Of a DNA stretch of 64,000 nt, positions 8,729-18,987 are shown piece by piece. Each line of letters starts with the position of its first letter. Positions within the stretch are counted from its first letter, which is position 1. The translations under genes and the position numbers were made by a program. Location of the stretch: contig NZ_QASO01000049.1 in assembly GCF_003052605.1 (NCBI RefSeq), positions 1-64,000 of the forward strand. The letters run 5' to 3'. Source of the stretch: Ectopseudomonas oleovorans (GTDB taxonomy: Bacteria; Pseudomonadota; Gammaproteobacteria; Pseudomonadales; Pseudomonadaceae). The notes below the pieces were generated by a model that was given only the letters and a program-made list of their open reading frames with translations, had not been told where the DNA came from and did not search any database.

Positions 8729-11700
8729 GTGAACGCTCTGGCGCGCCTGTTTGCGGCGCTGCTGCGCTGGGGGCTGGGTCTTTGCGCCGCCGTGCTGGTG
8801 CTGGCCGCGCTGTACGTCAGCCTGGGCCGTGAGCTGGTGCCGCTGGTGGCCGAATACCGGCTCGAACTGGAAGATCGTGTCACGGCGCAGCTGGGTGTGC
8901 CGGTACGTATCGGTCGCCTCGAAGGTCGTTGGCAGGGCTTTGCCCCGGTGCTGGAGGCGCATGACGTGCGCCTGGGCAGCGAAGAGGAAGGCCTGAGCCT
9001 GGAGCGCGTACGACTGGTACCGGATGTGGGCGGCAGCCTGTTGGCACGCCAGCCGCGCATCGCCCACCTGCAGTTCGAAGGGCTGCAGCTGAACGTGCAG
9101 CAGAACGCCGATGGTGGCTGGCGGGTGCAAGGGATGCCACAGCGCAGCGGTCCCGAGCTGGATGTCGAACAGCTGCTGGAACAGTTGCAGATCGTGCACC
9201 GCATCAGTCTGCTCGACAGTCGCGTGGTGCTGCAGCCGCTCGATCAGGCACCGCTGCTGCTCAGCTACGTTAGCTTGAGCCTGCGCTATGGCAACAACAG
9301 CCAGCGCCTCGATGGGCGCCTGTTGCTGCCCGATGGTCAGCCGGTGGCGCTGCGACTGCGCACGCGCATGCAGCCCAAAACCTGGCGTGAGGCGCAGTCC
9401 GAGCTTTATCTGAGCCTGCCGCAGAGCGACTGGGCCGCCTGGCTGCCGAAATCGCTACTTGGCGACTGGCAGCTACAGCGCCTGCAGGCTGGCGGCGAGC
9501 TGTGGCTGGAGGGCCGTGGTCTGGTCCTGGACAGGGGCGCCTTGCGTCTGCACGCCCCCGAGCTGGCCGGCGGCCAGGCCAAGCATGAAGCAGTGACGCT
9601 CAAGGACCTGGCCTTCAACGCCTTCTTCACTCAAGACAAGCAGGGTGTGCGGGCGCAGATCGACTCCCTGGCTTTGACCCATGGTGAGCAGCGCATCGGC
9701 GAGCTACACCTGAACCTGAATCAGAAGGACGTGGGCGAGGTTGACGAGCGTTGGGCGCTAAGCGCCGATCGCCTCGATCTGGCGGCCTGGGCGCCGCTGG
9801 TGCAGGCGTTGGTGCCGATGCCTGATGCAGCCCGCGATGTCCTGGTCGCGCTGGCGCCGGTGGGCGCGGTCAACAACCTGCTGCTCGACTATTACCCGCA
9901 ACGTGAAGGCGCCGAGCGCCTGCAGTTCGCCGCCAATCTGGACAGGGTGGGCATCCAGGCCTACCACGGTGCGCCGGCTGCCGAGAACGTCAGTGGCAGT
10001 GCCTCGGGCAATATGTTCCAGGGCGAGCTGCGCCTGAACAGCGAAAATTTCGCCCTGCATCTGGATCAACTGTTCCCCAAACCCTGGCGCTATCGTCATG
10101 CCCAGGCGCGCTTGAGCTGGGACTGGAATGAAACCGGCCTGACCCTGTACAGCCCCTATATGCGCGTGGATGGCGAGGAGGGGCAGGTCGCCGGTGACAT
10201 GCTGATCCGCCTGCTGCGCGACCCAGAGGCCGAGGACTACATGGACCTGCGTGTCGGCATGCGCGACGGCGATGCGGCCTACACCGAGAAGTACCTGCCG
10301 AGTCGCGCGCCGGGTATGAGCGCCGAGCTCGACCAATGGCTGAAGACTGCCATTCGTGCTGGCCATGTCGAAGAAGGTTACTTCCAGTATCAGGGCTCGC
10401 TGAACAAGGGCGCACGGTTGGGGGCACGCAGCCTCAGCCTGTTCTTCAAGGTCAAGGATGCCGAGCTGGCCTTCCAGCCCGGTTGGCCGTCGCTGCGCGA
10501 GGGCGTGGGTGAGGTGCTTATCGAGGATGATGCAGTGCGCGTGCGTCTGCAGAGCGGGCGCTTGCAGGAAAGTACGGTCAGTAATGTCGTGGCCAATATT
10601 CCACTGTTGCACGACGGCAAGCCGCCGCGCCTGCAGCTCGATGGTGAGGTGCAGGGCAGCCTGAGTGATGCCATCAAGCTGATGCATGAGGCACCACTGG
10701 GAACAGCGGAAATCTTCGACGGCTGGCAGGGCGAGGGGCCTCTGGCCGGGCGCCTGCAACTGGATATTCCGCTGCAAAAAGGGGTGCCACCTGTTGTGGT
10801 GGTGGACTTCGCCACCGAGGGGGCGCGCCTCAAGCTGACCAATCCTGATTTGCAGCTGAGCAACCTGCAGGGGGCGTTTCGCTTCAATAGTGCCGCTGGC
10901 TTGAGCGCGCCGGATGTGCGTGCCGAGGTCTTCGGTCGCCCGGTACGCGGCAAGATCAGCGCCGAGGGTGCGCGTGGCAAGGCGCTTACACGTTTCGATC
11001 TGCGTGGACAGGTGCAGGTCGAAACTCTCAGCCAATGGCTGGGCGGGCCGCAGAAGCTGCCGGTCAGCGGCGTGCTGCCGTATCGCCTGCGCCTGACCCT
11101 GGATGGCGATGACAGTCAATTACGCGTCGACTCCAACCTGCGTGGTGTGGCGGTCGAGCTACCAGCCCCGTTCGGCAAGACGGCGCAGCAGACGCGTGAT
11201 ACCAGCTGGCGCATGACCCTGGCCGGTCGTGAGCGCCGCTACTGGGCCGAGTATGGCGATCTGGCCAGCCTGAATCTGGCCGCACCTCCAGGCGCGCTGG
11301 CTGAGGGGCGGGGTGAGCTGGTGCTCGGTGGTGCCCCGGCGGGGTTGCCGCCTGGCCAGGGGCTGCGCGTGCGCGGGCGCTTGGACGAACTGGATCTCGA
11401 TGCCTGGAAGCAACTCGGCAGCAATCATCCGGTCAGGTTGGATGCTGATAGCCAGCGCCTGCTACGCAGTGCACGGCTGGATGTCGGACGCTTCCGTGGT
11501 TTTGGTCAGGAGATCGAGCAACTGACGCTTGGCCTGGCGCGAGAAGGCCAGGCCTGGGCCTTGCAGATCGACAGTGAGTTGGCCGCCGGGCGTGTGCTGT
11601 TGGCCGATCGTGCGGACACGCCGATTGCCATCGACCTGCAGTATGTACGCCTGCCGGCGCCTGACGCCGAAGCGGCGAAGGTCGTCGATGCGCCTGATCC

Positions 11701-12550
11701 CCTGGCCGATTTCGATCCCGGCACGCTGCCGGCCATGGATATCCGTATTCAGCGTGTACAGCGTGGCGACAAGGTGCTGGGCGCCTGGTCGCTCAAGGTC
11801 AGGCCCGAGGCGCAGGGCGTGCGTTTCGATGAACTCGACCTCGATCTGCAGGGGCTGAAGATTGGTGGTAGTGGTGGCTGGCGAGGCACGCCTGGCAACA
11901 CCCAAAGCTGGTACAAGGGGCGTCTGCAGGGCAAGGATCTCGGCGACATTCTGCAAGCCTGGGATTATGCCCCCAGCGTTACCAGCGAAAGTTTCCGGGT
12001 AGACGCCGATGCTACCTGGCCCGGTTCTCCGGCGTGGTTCTCGCTCAGGCGTTTCTCCGGCAATCTCGATCCTTCGCTACGCAAGGGCCAGTTCGTCGAA
12101 GTACAGGGCTCGGCCCAGGCGCTGCGGGTATTCGGCCTGCTCAACTTCAACTCGATTGGCCGGCGTCTGCGCCTGGACTTCTCCGACCTGCTGGGCAAGG
12201 GGCTGAGTTACGACCGGGTCAAGGGCAACCTGCAGGCCACCAATGGTCTGTTCGTCACCCGGGAGCCGATCACCCTGGCGGGGCCGTCGAGCTACCTGGA
12301 GCTCAATGGCAATCTGGACATGCGCGATGAGCGCATCGACGCCAAGCTGCTGGTGACCCTGCCGGTGACCAACAACTTGCCACTGGCAGCACTTATTGTC
12401 GGCGCGCCGGCCATTGGCGGGGCGTTGTTCGTGGCCGACAAGTTGCTCGGTGACAAGGTTGCGCGTTTCGCCAGCGTCCAGTACGACGTCAAGGGCCCGC
12501 TGCAGGATCCGCAGATCAGCTTCGACAAACCCTTCGAAAAACCGCAATGA
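8729..12550 (+). CDS. yhdP: YhdP family AsmA-like phospholipid-transfer protein
   Basis: This very large protein (1273 residues) has an N-terminal membrane anchor (LLRWGLGLCAAVLVLAALYVSLG), a long periplasmic region rich in beta strands and a C-terminal AsmA-like segment (ITLAGPSSYLELNGNLDMRDERIDAKLLVTLP). In enterobacteria YhdP, TamB and YdbH bridge the envelope and move phospholipids to the outer membrane; the transfer of that role here is by family. The GTG start at 8729 lies close after the rng stop codon. It belongs to the mre-maf-rng-yhdP transcription block. Its length is typical. Confidence 0.92.
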   Translation: MNALARLFAALLRWGLGLCAAVLVLAALYVSLGRELVPLVAEYRLELEDRVTAQLGVPVRIGRLEGRWQGFAPVLEAHDVRLGSEEEGLSLERVRLVPDVGGSLLARQPRIAHLQFEGLQLNVQQNADGGWRVQGMPQRSGPELDVEQLLEQLQIVHRISLLDSRVVLQPLDQAPLLLSYVSLSLRYGNNSQRLDGRLLLPDGQPVALRLRTRMQPKTWREAQSELYLSLPQSDWAAWLPKSLLGDWQLQRLQAGGELWLEGRGLVLDRGALRLHAPELAGGQAKHEAVTLKDLAFNAFFTQDKQGVRAQIDSLALTHGEQRIGELHLNLNQKDVGEVDERWALSADRLDLAAWAPLVQALVPMPDAARDVLVALAPVGAVNNLLLDYYPQREGAERLQFAANLDRVGIQAYHGAPAAENVSGSASGNMFQGELRLNSENFALHLDQLFPKPWRYRHAQARLSWDWNETGLTLYSPYMRVDGEEGQVAGDMLIRLLRDPEAEDYMDLRVGMRDGDAAYTEKYLPSRAPGMSAELDQWLKTAIRAGHVEEGYFQYQGSLNKGARLGARSLSLFFKVKDAELAFQPGWPSLREGVGEVLIEDDAVRVRLQSGRLQESTVSNVVANIPLLHDGKPPRLQLDGEVQGSLSDAIKLMHEAPLGTAEIFDGWQGEGPLAGRLQLDIPLQKGVPPVVVVDFATEGARLKLTNPDLQLSNLQGAFRFNSAAGLSAPDVRAEVFGRPVRGKISAEGARGKALTRFDLRGQVQVETLSQWLGGPQKLPVSGVLPYRLRLTLDGDDSQLRVDSNLRGVAVELPAPFGKTAQQTRDTSWRMTLAGRERRYWAEYGDLASLNLAAPPGALAEGRGELVLGGAPAGLPPGQGLRVRGRLDELDLDAWKQLGSNHPVRLDADSQRLLRSARLDVGRFRGFGQEIEQLTLGLAREGQAWALQIDSELAAGRVLLADRADTPIAIDLQYVRLPAPDAEAAKVVDAPDPLADFDPGTLPAMDIRIQRVQRGDKVLGAWSLKVRPEAQGVRFDELDLDLQGLKIGGSGGWRGTPGNTQSWYKGRLQGKDLGDILQAWDYAPSVTSESFRVDADATWPGSPAWFSLRRFSGNLDPSLRKGQFVEVQGSAQALRVFGLLNFNSIGRRLRLDFSDLLGKGLSYDRVKGNLQATNGLFVTREPITLAGPSSYLELNGNLDMRDERIDAKLLVTLPVTNNLPLAALIVGAPAIGGALFVADKLLGDKVARFASVQYDVKGPLQDPQISFDKPFEKPQ

Positions 12551-12599
12551 AGTCGCTTCTTGGCGTAGGCTGTTGCATCAAGCCCTGAAGAGTGTCGCC

Positions 12600-13448
12600 A
12601 TGAATCTCGCTGTAATCCAGATGGTCAGCCAGGATGACGTGCAAACCAATCTGCGCCTGGCGCGGCGCATGCTGGAGCGTGCAGCCCAGGGCGGTGCGCG
12701 CCTTGTCGTGCTGCCGGAGAATTTCGCGGCCATGGGCCGCCGCGACCTGGCTGCCATCGGGCGGGCCGAGGCGTTGGGCGAGGGGCCGATCCTGCCCTGG
12801 TTGAAACGCGCTGCTCGTGACCTCAGTTTATGGATAGTGGCCGGCACCTTGCCGCTACCGCCGGATGATGATGCCGACGGCAAACCGCACGCCTGCTCAT
12901 TGTTGATCGACGATCAGGGCGAGCGTGTGGCCCGTTACGACAAGCTGCATCTGTTCGATGTCGAGGTGGCCGACAACCGTGGCCGTTATCGCGAGTCCGA
13001 TGATTTCGCCCATGGCCAACGCGTCGTGGTGGCGGATACGCCGGTCGAGCGTCTGGGCCTGAGCGTATGTTATGACTTGCGCTTCCCCGAGCTGTTCACT
13101 GCGCTGCGTGAAGCCGGCGCCGAGCTGATCAGCGTGCCGGCGGCGTTCACCGCCGTGACTGGCGCGGCGCATTGGCAGGTGCTGACCCGCGCCCGTGCCA
13201 TCGAAACCCAGTGCTATGTGCTGGCCGCCGGGCAGGGCGGCGAGCACCCGGGGCAGCGCATGACCTTTGGCCATTCGGCGATCATCGACCCCTGGGGTAA
13301 GGTAGTGGTCGAGCAGGATCAGGGCGACGGTGCTCTGCTGGCTGCCCGTGATGCCGCCGAGCAGGCGAACATTCGCCAACGCATGCCGGTGCAGCAGCAC
13401 CGCCGATTCTTTTCATCGGACGTACCGCGTCCGATCGTTGTGGAGTGA
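12600..13448 (+). CDS. Carbon-nitrogen hydrolase (Nit1/deaminated-glutathione amidase type)
   Basis: This 282-residue nitrilase-superfamily enzyme carries the Glu-Lys-Cys triad: Glu40 (VVLPENF), Lys115 (YDKLHLFD) and Cys157 ([11 protein letters not shown]). The RFPEL context and lone-domain size fit the Nit1/YbeM branch, which hydrolyses the amide of deaminated glutathione as metabolite repair; the substrate is inferred. I chose ATG 12600 because the protein core [10 protein letters not shown] begins there and the longer frame overlaps yhdP. Its stop codon lies just before the tldD start. Confidence 0.9.
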   Translation: MNLAVIQMVSQDDVQTNLRLARRMLERAAQGGARLVVLPENFAAMGRRDLAAIGRAEALGEGPILPWLKRAARDLSLWIVAGTLPLPPDDDADGKPHACSLLIDDQGERVARYDKLHLFDVEVADNRGRYRESDDFAHGQRVVVADTPVERLGLSVCYDLRFPELFTALREAGAELISVPAAFTAVTGAAHWQVLTRARAIETQCYVLAAGQGGEHPGQRMTFGHSAIIDPWGKVVVEQDQGDGALLAARDAAEQANIRQRMPVQQHRRFFSSDVPRPIVVE

Positions 13449-13450
13449 CC

Positions 13451-14893
13451 ATGAATACGATGTTGCAATCCGTCAGCGAGCACCTGCTTGCGCCCGGTAA
13501 CCTGACGTTCGACAGGCTCAGCAGCGTGCTGGGTGACGTCGCAGGCCCAGGTATCGATGCCGCCGACCTGTACTTTCAAAGCCAGGTTTCGGAAACCTGG
13601 GTATTGGAGGATGGCATCGTCAAGGAAGGCAGTTTCAATCTCGATCAGGGGGTCGGTGTGCGCGCCCAGTCGAGCGAGAAGACCGGTTTTGCCTACAGCA
13701 ACGCCATCAGCCTCGATGCCCTGACGCAAGCTGCCCGGGCCGCACGTTCGATCTCGCGCGCCGGCCAACAGGGCCGCGTGCAGGCGTTCGTCAGCCCGCA
13801 GGTGACCCAGTTGTATGCCGAAGACAACCCACTGAACGTCATGGACCGCGCCGAGAAGGTTGAATTGCTGCAGCGTATCGACCGTGCCACGCGCGCGCTG
13901 GATCCGCGCATCAAGCAGGTTACCGTGAGCCTGGCCGGGGTTTGGGATCGCATTCTGGTGGCGGCCCACGACGGCAGCCTCAGCGCTGATATCCGCCCGC
14001 TGGTGCGCTTCAATGTCAGTGTCATCGTCGAGCAGAACGGGCGCCGCGAGCGCGGTGGCCATGGCGGCGGCGGACGTACCGACTACCGCTATTTTCTGGA
14101 AGAAGACCGCGCCATGGGCTATGCCCGCGAGGCGCTGCGCCAGGCGCTGGTCAACCTTGAAGCCATCGCAGCACCCGCCGGCAGCATGCCGGTGGTGATG
14201 GGCGCCGGCTGGTCCGGCGTGCTGCTGCACGAAGCAGTCGGCCACGGCCTGGAAGGCGACTTCAACCGCAAAGGCAGTTCAGCCTACAGCGGCCAGGTCG
14301 GGCAGAAGGTCGCGTCCAGCTTGTGCACCATCGTCGACGACGGCACCCTGGCCGGGCGGCGTGGTTCGCTCAGCGTCGACGACGAAGGCACGCCGACCCA
14401 GTGCACCACGCTGATCGAGAATGGCGTACTCAAGGGCTACATGCAGGACAAGCTCAACGCGCGCCTGATGGGTGTGGCCGCTACCGGCAACGGTCGTCGT
14501 GAATCCTATGCGCACCTGCCGATGCCGCGCATGACCAACACCTACATGCTGGCGGGCGAGAGCGACCCGGAAGAAATCATCCGTTCGGTGAAGAAGGGCA
14601 TCTACTGCGCCAACCTTGGCGGCGGCCAGGTGGACATCACCAGCGGCAAGTTCGTCTTTTCCACCAGTGAGGCCTACCTGATCGAGGACGGCAAGATCAC
14701 TGCGCCGGTCAAGGGCGCCACCCTGATCGGCAATGGCCCGGAGGCCATGAGCCGGGTGTCCATGGTCGGCAATGACCTGGCGCTGGACAGCGGCGTCGGC
14801 ACCTGTGGCAAAGACGGTCAGTCGGTGCCGGTGGGCGTCGGCCAGCCGACGCTGAAGATCGACGCGATCACAGTTGGCGGCACCGGTGCGTAA
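13451..14893 (+). CDS. tldD: Metalloprotease TldD
   Basis: This is the 480-residue TldD subunit of the TldD/TldE (PmbA) protease, which degrades unfolded peptides and matures microcin- or CcdA-like substrates in enterobacteria. The zinc motif HEAVGH (in [18 protein letters not shown]) marks it as the catalytic subunit. ATG 13451 is preferred over an in-frame GTG two codons earlier that overlaps the previous stop codon. It lies downstream of yhdP and the nitrilase-like gene, while its partner pmbA follows after yjgA on the other strand. Confidence 0.96.
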   Translation: MNTMLQSVSEHLLAPGNLTFDRLSSVLGDVAGPGIDAADLYFQSQVSETWVLEDGIVKEGSFNLDQGVGVRAQSSEKTGFAYSNAISLDALTQAARAARSISRAGQQGRVQAFVSPQVTQLYAEDNPLNVMDRAEKVELLQRIDRATRALDPRIKQVTVSLAGVWDRILVAAHDGSLSADIRPLVRFNVSVIVEQNGRRERGGHGGGGRTDYRYFLEEDRAMGYAREALRQALVNLEAIAAPAGSMPVVMGAGWSGVLLHEAVGHGLEGDFNRKGSSAYSGQVGQKVASSLCTIVDDGTLAGRRGSLSVDDEGTPTQCTTLIENGVLKGYMQDKLNARLMGVAATGNGRRESYAHLPMPRMTNTYMLAGESDPEEIIRSVKKGIYCANLGGGQVDITSGKFVFSTSEAYLIEDGKITAPVKGATLIGNGPEAMSRVSMVGNDLALDSGVGTCGKDGQSVPVGVGQPTLKIDAITVGGTGA

Positions 14894-14905
14894 AGCGAAG
14901 CAGGT

Positions 14906-15424
14906 TCAGCGCAGGCCGCGGTGGATTTCGTCGAGCTCGCGGATGTACTTGAACACCTTGCGCGCGGCGGCTGGCGGCTTGTTGCGCGCCGCTTCGTGCT
15001 GAGCATGACGGACCAGGCCGCGCAGGTGCTGGACGTCAGCCTCGGGGTAGAGCTCGACGAAGCTTTCCAGCGCGCTGTCGCCTTCGGCGATCAGGCGGTC
15101 GCGCCAGCGTTCGAGGGCATGGAAGCGTTCGTTGTACTCGCGGGTGGAGCTGTCCACCTGGTCGAGCATGGCGCCGATCGCGTCGACATCCTGTTCGCGC
15201 ATCAGCTTGCCGATGAACTGGATGTGGCGTTTGCGCGCGGCATTGGCGGTATGTTTCGGCGCTTCGGCGAGCGCGCGGCGTAGGGCATCGGTCAGTGGCA
15301 TCTTGGCCAGCAGATCCGCCTTGAGCGTGGTCAGTCGCTCGCCAAGGTCCTGCAGGGCATGCAGTTCGCGTTTGACCTGGGATTTGCTCTTCTCCAGGGA
15401 GAAGTCGTCGTAGGAATCAGACAT
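14906..15424 (-). CDS. yjgA: Ribosome-associated protein YjgA (DUF615)
   Basis: This is a 172-residue basic, helical protein of the DUF615 family. E. coli YjgA associates with late 50S assembly intermediates. [19 protein letters not shown] near the N-terminus and the [13 protein letters not shown] block are typical. It is a single gene on the minus strand lodged between tldD and pmbA, with only 12 bp to the tldD stop codon, so tldD and yjgA are convergent. I see no clear terminator in that gap. Confidence 0.9.
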   Translation of the reverse strand: MSDSYDDFSLEKSKSQVKRELHALQDLGERLTTLKADLLAKMPLTDALRRALAEAPKHTANAARKRHIQFIGKLMREQDVDAIGAMLDQVDSSTREYNERFHALERWRDRLIAEGDSALESFVELYPEADVQHLRGLVRHAQHEAARNKPPAAARKVFKYIRELDEIHRGLR

Positions 15425-15553
15425 GGGGTGGGTCCAGAGGGAAACGCCGCCATGATAGCAGTAACCGTGACTGCCGGCCCGCGGACGGGCAGTCGAGAGC
15501 AGGCCTTGGGTTTCGTACAAAGAGTGCCTGCGCCAAGAGAATCGGGAGTGGTT

Positions 15554-16900
15554 ATGAGTGAAGTAGAACGCATCGGGCCGCAGGCCTTGCCAGTGCTGCA
15601 AGAGCAGGTCGAGGCCATTCTCGCCGAAGCCAGGCGCCAGGGTGCCAGTGCCTGCGAGGTGACGGTATCGGCTGGTCAGGGTCTGTCCACCACGGTGCGC
15701 CAGGGCGAAGTGGAGACCGTCGAATTCAATCGCGACCAGGGTTTCGGCATCACCCTGTATGTGGGCCAGCGCAAGGGCTCGGCCAGCACCTCGGCCACCG
15801 GTAGCGAGGCCATTCGCGAGACCGTGGCGGCAGCCCTGGCGATTGCCAAACATACCAGCGAGGACGAGTGCGCCGGCCTGGCCGATGCCGCGCTGATGGC
15901 CCGTGAACTGCCTGAACTCGATCTCTATCACCCCTGGTCGATCACCCCGGAACAGGCGGTGGAGCAGGCGCTGGCCTGCGAGGCCGCGGCTTTCGCCGCT
16001 GACACGCGGATCAAGAACGCCGATGGCACCAGCCTCAATACCCACCAAGGCTGTCGCGTATACGGCAACAGCCACGGCTTCGTCGGCGGTTACGCCAGCA
16101 CCCGCCATAGCCTGAGCTGCGTGATGATCGCCGAAGGAGAAGGGCAGATGCAGCGCGACTACTGGTATGACGTCAACCGTCAGGGTGAACTACTGGCTGA
16201 TGCTAAGGGTATCGGCCAGCGGGCTGCCGAGCGTGCGGTCAGCCGCCTTGGTGCACGACCGGTACCGACCTGTGAGGTGCCGGTGCTGTTCGCTGCCGAG
16301 CTTGCCGGCGGGTTGTTCAGTCACCTGCTGGCGGCAATCTCGGGCGGCAATCTCTATCGTCACTCCTCTTTCCTCGAAGGCGCACTCGGCCAGCGTCTTT
16401 TTCCCGAGTGGCTGACTCTAGACGAGCGTCCGCACCTGCCGCGCGCACTGGGCAGCGCGGCTTTCGATGGTGATGGCCTGGCCACTTATGCCAAGCCGTT
16501 CGTGGAGAAGGGAGAGCTGGTGTCCTACGTACTTAGCACCTATTCCGGGCGCAAGCTGGGTTTGCCGAGCACTGCCAACTCAGGAGGTGTGCACAACCTG
16601 TTCATCACCCATGGCGATGAGGATCAGCAGGCGCTGATTCGGCGCATGGGGCGCGGTTTGCTGGTTACCGAGCTGATGGGCCAGGGGCTGAATCTGGTGA
16701 CGGGTGATTACTCGCGCGGCGCGGCGGGCTTCTGGGTGGAGAACGGCGAGATCCAGTTCCCGGTGCAGGAGGTAACCATCGCCGGCAATCTGCGCGACAT
16801 GTTCCGCCAGGTCGTTGCAGTCGGTTGTGACCTGGAGCGGCGTGGCAATATCTGCACCGGCTCGGTGCTGATCGAGAAGATGACCGTCGCCGGCAGTTGA
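15554..16900 (+). CDS. pmbA: Metalloprotease subunit PmbA (TldE)
   Basis: This 448-residue protein is the non-zinc partner that pairs with TldD to form the peptidase chamber. It lacks the HExxxH motif, as expected. The blocks [41 protein letters not shown] and [12 protein letters not shown] match PmbA. ATG 15554 is chosen because the family begins there; the longer open frame runs antisense through the start of yjgA. A strong terminator at 16917 follows. Convergent with ptsO. Confidence 0.95.
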   Translation: MSEVERIGPQALPVLQEQVEAILAEARRQGASACEVTVSAGQGLSTTVRQGEVETVEFNRDQGFGITLYVGQRKGSASTSATGSEAIRETVAAALAIAKHTSEDECAGLADAALMARELPELDLYHPWSITPEQAVEQALACEAAAFAADTRIKNADGTSLNTHQGCRVYGNSHGFVGGYASTRHSLSCVMIAEGEGQMQRDYWYDVNRQGELLADAKGIGQRAAERAVSRLGARPVPTCEVPVLFAAELAGGLFSHLLAAISGGNLYRHSSFLEGALGQRLFPEWLTLDERPHLPRALGSAAFDGDGLATYAKPFVEKGELVSYVLSTYSGRKLGLPSTANSGGVHNLFITHGDEDQQALIRRMGRGLLVTELMGQGLNLVTGDYSRGAAGFWVENGEIQFPVQEVTIAGNLRDMFRQVVAVGCDLERRGNICTGSVLIEKMTVAGS

Positions 16901-16916
16901 AGTCGGCAGTAACGAC

Positions 16917-16944
16917 AAGGCCACCCGTGGGTGGCCTTCGTTTT
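16917..16944 (+). terminator. Intrinsic terminator after pmbA
   Basis: A perfect 10-bp stem (aaggccaccc/gggtggcctt) has a 2-nt nominal loop and is followed by cgtttt. It sits 17 bp past pmbA and only 12 bp from the convergent ptsO stop codon, so it may act in both directions. Confidence 0.8.
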
Positions 16945-16955
16945 GGCTGGAGGTA

Positions 16956-17228
16956 TTACTCGCCTTCGTCGAAGTAGTTCTCTATCAGGCCTACCAGGGC
17001 GGCCATCGCTTCTTCGTCCTGCTCGCCTTCGGTCAGCAGGTGCACATTGGTGCCCTTGCCGGCAGCCAGCATCATCACCGCCATGATGCTCTTGCCGTCT
17101 ACCAGGCTGTCGGCGCTGCGGCCGATGCGCACTTGGCAGGGGTAGGTGCTCGCTACACCGACGAACTTCGCCGCGGCGCGGGCATGCAGACCAAGTTTGT
17201 TGATGATGGTGATTTCACGTGCTGGCAT
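16956..17228 (-). CDS. ptsO: Nitrogen-PTS phosphocarrier protein NPr
   Basis: This 90-residue HPr-like protein relays phosphate from PtsP to PtsN in the nitrogen phosphotransferase system, a regulatory rather than sugar-transport chain. The phosphorylated His15 lies in NKLGLHARAA and Ser46 in GKSIMAVMML. ATG 17228 gives the standard length; longer frames extend into rapZ. It is the last gene of the rpoN-hpf-ptsN-rapZ-ptsO cluster, 14 bp after rapZ. Confidence 0.95.
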   Translation of the reverse strand: MPAREITIINKLGLHARAAAKFVGVASTYPCQVRIGRSADSLVDGKSIMAVMMLAAGKGTNVHLLTEGEQDEEAMAALVGLIENYFDEGE

Positions 17229-17242
17229 CGCGGCAGGATTCC

Positions 17243-18100
17243 TTAGCTGAGGTCGCGGTGACGCACCTGGACGTTCTTCAGCGAGTCTTTGAGTGCCTGG
17301 CTCAGGCGGTTGGCCAGGTACACCGAGCGGTGGTGACCACCGGTGCAGCCAATGGCGATGGTGACATAGGCGCGGTTGCTGGCGGCGAAGCGTGGCAGCC
17401 ATTTTTCCAGATAGGCGAGGATGTCCTGATACATCTCCTCGACCTCCGGCTGCGCAGCCAGGTAGTCGATCACCGGTTGATCCAGGCCGGAGTAGTCGCG
17501 CAGTTCCGGCTTCCAGTAGGGATTGGGCAGGCAGCGCGCATCGAACACCAGATCGGCGTCCACCGGCATGCCGCGCTTGAAGCCGAAGGACTCGACGAGA
17601 AAGGCGGTTCCGGTCTGTGTCTGGCCGAGCAGGCGCAGTTTGAGCGTATCGCGCAGCTGGTAGAGATTCAGGCGGGTGGTGTCGATCTTCAGATCGGCAC
17701 GATCGGTGATCGGCGCCAACAGCAGACTTTCGTACGCAATGGCTTCGGCCAGCGAGCGCTTATCGTTGGTCAGCGGGTGGCGTCTGCGGGTTTCGGAAAA
17801 GCGCTTGAGCAGGGTTTCGTCTTCGGCATCGAGATACAGCACATCGCAGCGGATATTACGTTTGCGTACTTCTTCGAGCAGCTCCGGGAAGCGCTTGAGC
17901 TGGCTCAGCAGATTGCGTGCATCAATGGAAACGGCCACTTGCGGCAGCAGCATGTCGCTGTGCGGCAGGAAGCGCTCGGCGAGGTCCGGCAGCAGACCGG
18001 CCGGCAGGTTGTCGATGCAGTAGAAACCGTTGTCCTCAAGTACATCGAGGGCGGTGCTCTTGCCCGAGCCCGAGCGACCGCTGACGATGATCAGGCGCAT
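17243..18100 (-). CDS. rapZ: RNase adapter protein RapZ
   Basis: This 285-residue protein has an N-terminal Walker [10 protein letters not shown] and a C-terminal domain with [16 protein letters not shown]. In E. coli it binds the sRNA GlmZ and presents it to RNase E, tuning amino-sugar synthesis; whether a GlmZ-like RNA exists here is unknown. It lies 2 bp after ptsN and before ptsO, the conserved placement in sigma-54 clusters that links cell-wall precursor supply with the nitrogen PTS. Confidence 0.95.
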   Translation of the reverse strand: MRLIIVSGRSGSGKSTALDVLEDNGFYCIDNLPAGLLPDLAERFLPHSDMLLPQVAVSIDARNLLSQLKRFPELLEEVRKRNIRCDVLYLDAEDETLLKRFSETRRRHPLTNDKRSLAEAIAYESLLLAPITDRADLKIDTTRLNLYQLRDTLKLRLLGQTQTGTAFLVESFGFKRGMPVDADLVFDARCLPNPYWKPELRDYSGLDQPVIDYLAAQPEVEEMYQDILAYLEKWLPRFAASNRAYVTIAIGCTGGHHRSVYLANRLSQALKDSLKNVQVRHRDLS

Positions 18101-18102
18101 GT

Positions 18103-18567
18103 TTATTGACCGTTCTGAATGTCCACGACGACCTGATAGAGATCTTCGCCGCTCTTGGCCTGGCGCAGGCGTTCACGTACATCCTGGCGATCGAGCATAC
18201 TGGCGATCTGACGCAGCAGTTCGAGGTGGGCATCGGTGGCCGCCTCCGGCACCAGCAGCACGAACAGCAGATCGACCGGCGCGCCGTCGATGGCGTCGAA
18301 GTCGACTGCCGTCTCCAGGTGCAGGACTGCACTGATCGGGGCACTGCAGCCAGCCAGGCGGCAGTGGGGAATGGCAATGCCGTTGCCGAAGCCGGTAGAA
18401 CCGAGCTTCTCGCGGGCGATGAGGCTTTCGAATATGTCCTGAGCATCCAGGTCGGGTAGATCGCGCGCAACCAGGTTGGCGATCTGTTCTAGCACGCGTT
18501 TCTTGCTGCCGCCCGGCACGTTCACCAGGGAACGGCCGGGGGTCAGGATATTTTCAAGTCGGATCAT
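18103..18567 (-). CDS. ptsN: Nitrogen-PTS EIIA protein PtsN
   Basis: This 154-residue EIIA(Ntr) is the terminal phosphate acceptor of the nitrogen PTS and a regulator of potassium uptake, envelope stress and sigma-54-dependent genes in relatives. The active histidine is in [13 protein letters not shown] (about residue 68). It lies 12 bp after hpf and 2 bp before rapZ, clearly co-transcribed. No separate DNA-binding or membrane domain is present, as expected. Confidence 0.95.
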   Translation of the reverse strand: MIRLENILTPGRSLVNVPGGSKKRVLEQIANLVARDLPDLDAQDIFESLIAREKLGSTGFGNGIAIPHCRLAGCSAPISAVLHLETAVDFDAIDGAPVDLLFVLLVPEAATDAHLELLRQIASMLDRQDVRERLRQAKSGEDLYQVVVDIQNGQ

Positions 18568-18579
18568 GGATAGGGAATG

Positions 18580-18888
18580 TTAGCGGGCCGTGGCGCCTTG
18601 CAGGCGTTCGAGCTGCTTTTCCTTGTGCTTGATGAGTTGACGGTCGAGTTTATCGGCCAACAGGTCGATGGCAGCGTACATATCCTGGTGTTCGGCGTTG
18701 GCGACGACTTCGCCGCCGGCGATGTGCAGGGTGGCTTCGATCTTCTGTTTGAGTTTCTCGACCTCCATGGTCACCTGTACGTTGGTGATCTTGTCGAAGT
18801 GGCGTTCCAGTCGGCCCAGTTTCTCGCCGATATAGTCACGCAGGGCGTCGGTCACATCCAGCTGATGTCCACTGATGTTGACTTGCAT
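18580..18888 (-). CDS. hpf: Ribosome hibernation promoting factor HPF (short form)
   Basis: This 102-residue protein binds the 30S decoding region in stationary phase and, together with RMF, promotes 100S dimers. The N-terminus MQVNISGHQLDVTDALRDYI and the HIAGGEVVANAEHQDMYAAIDLLADKL block are typical. The short length excludes the long HPF type with its own dimerisation domain. ATG 18888 is the family start and has an AGGAGAAAG-type ribosome-binding site. Between it and rpoN are two hairpins that may set differential expression. Confidence 0.95.
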   Translation of the reverse strand: MQVNISGHQLDVTDALRDYIGEKLGRLERHFDKITNVQVTMEVEKLKQKIEATLHIAGGEVVANAEHQDMYAAIDLLADKLDRQLIKHKEKQLERLQGATAR

Positions 18889-18920
18889 ACCGCTTTCTCC
18901 TTGTTGCCTTGTGTAAGAGA

Positions 18921-18977
18921 CGGGTCTGGTTCGACCCGCCGCCGGAACACTTTGGCCTGAAGGCCTGAGGCCTTCAG
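18921..18977 (-). other. Tandem hairpins between rpoN and hpf
   Basis: A perfect 9-bp stem ctgaaggcc/ggccttcag (18957-18977, loop tga) is followed on the minus strand by a cgggtc/gacccg hairpin (18921-18937). Neither has a U tract, so they are more likely mRNA stability or processing elements than terminators. Confidence 0.5.
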
Positions 18978-18987
18978 TCAATCTGGC

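Noticed and set aside
9758-11119. A 453-codon minus-strand frame inside yhdP
   Set aside because: Lies wholly within a conserved gene in the opposite sense and lacks any motif.
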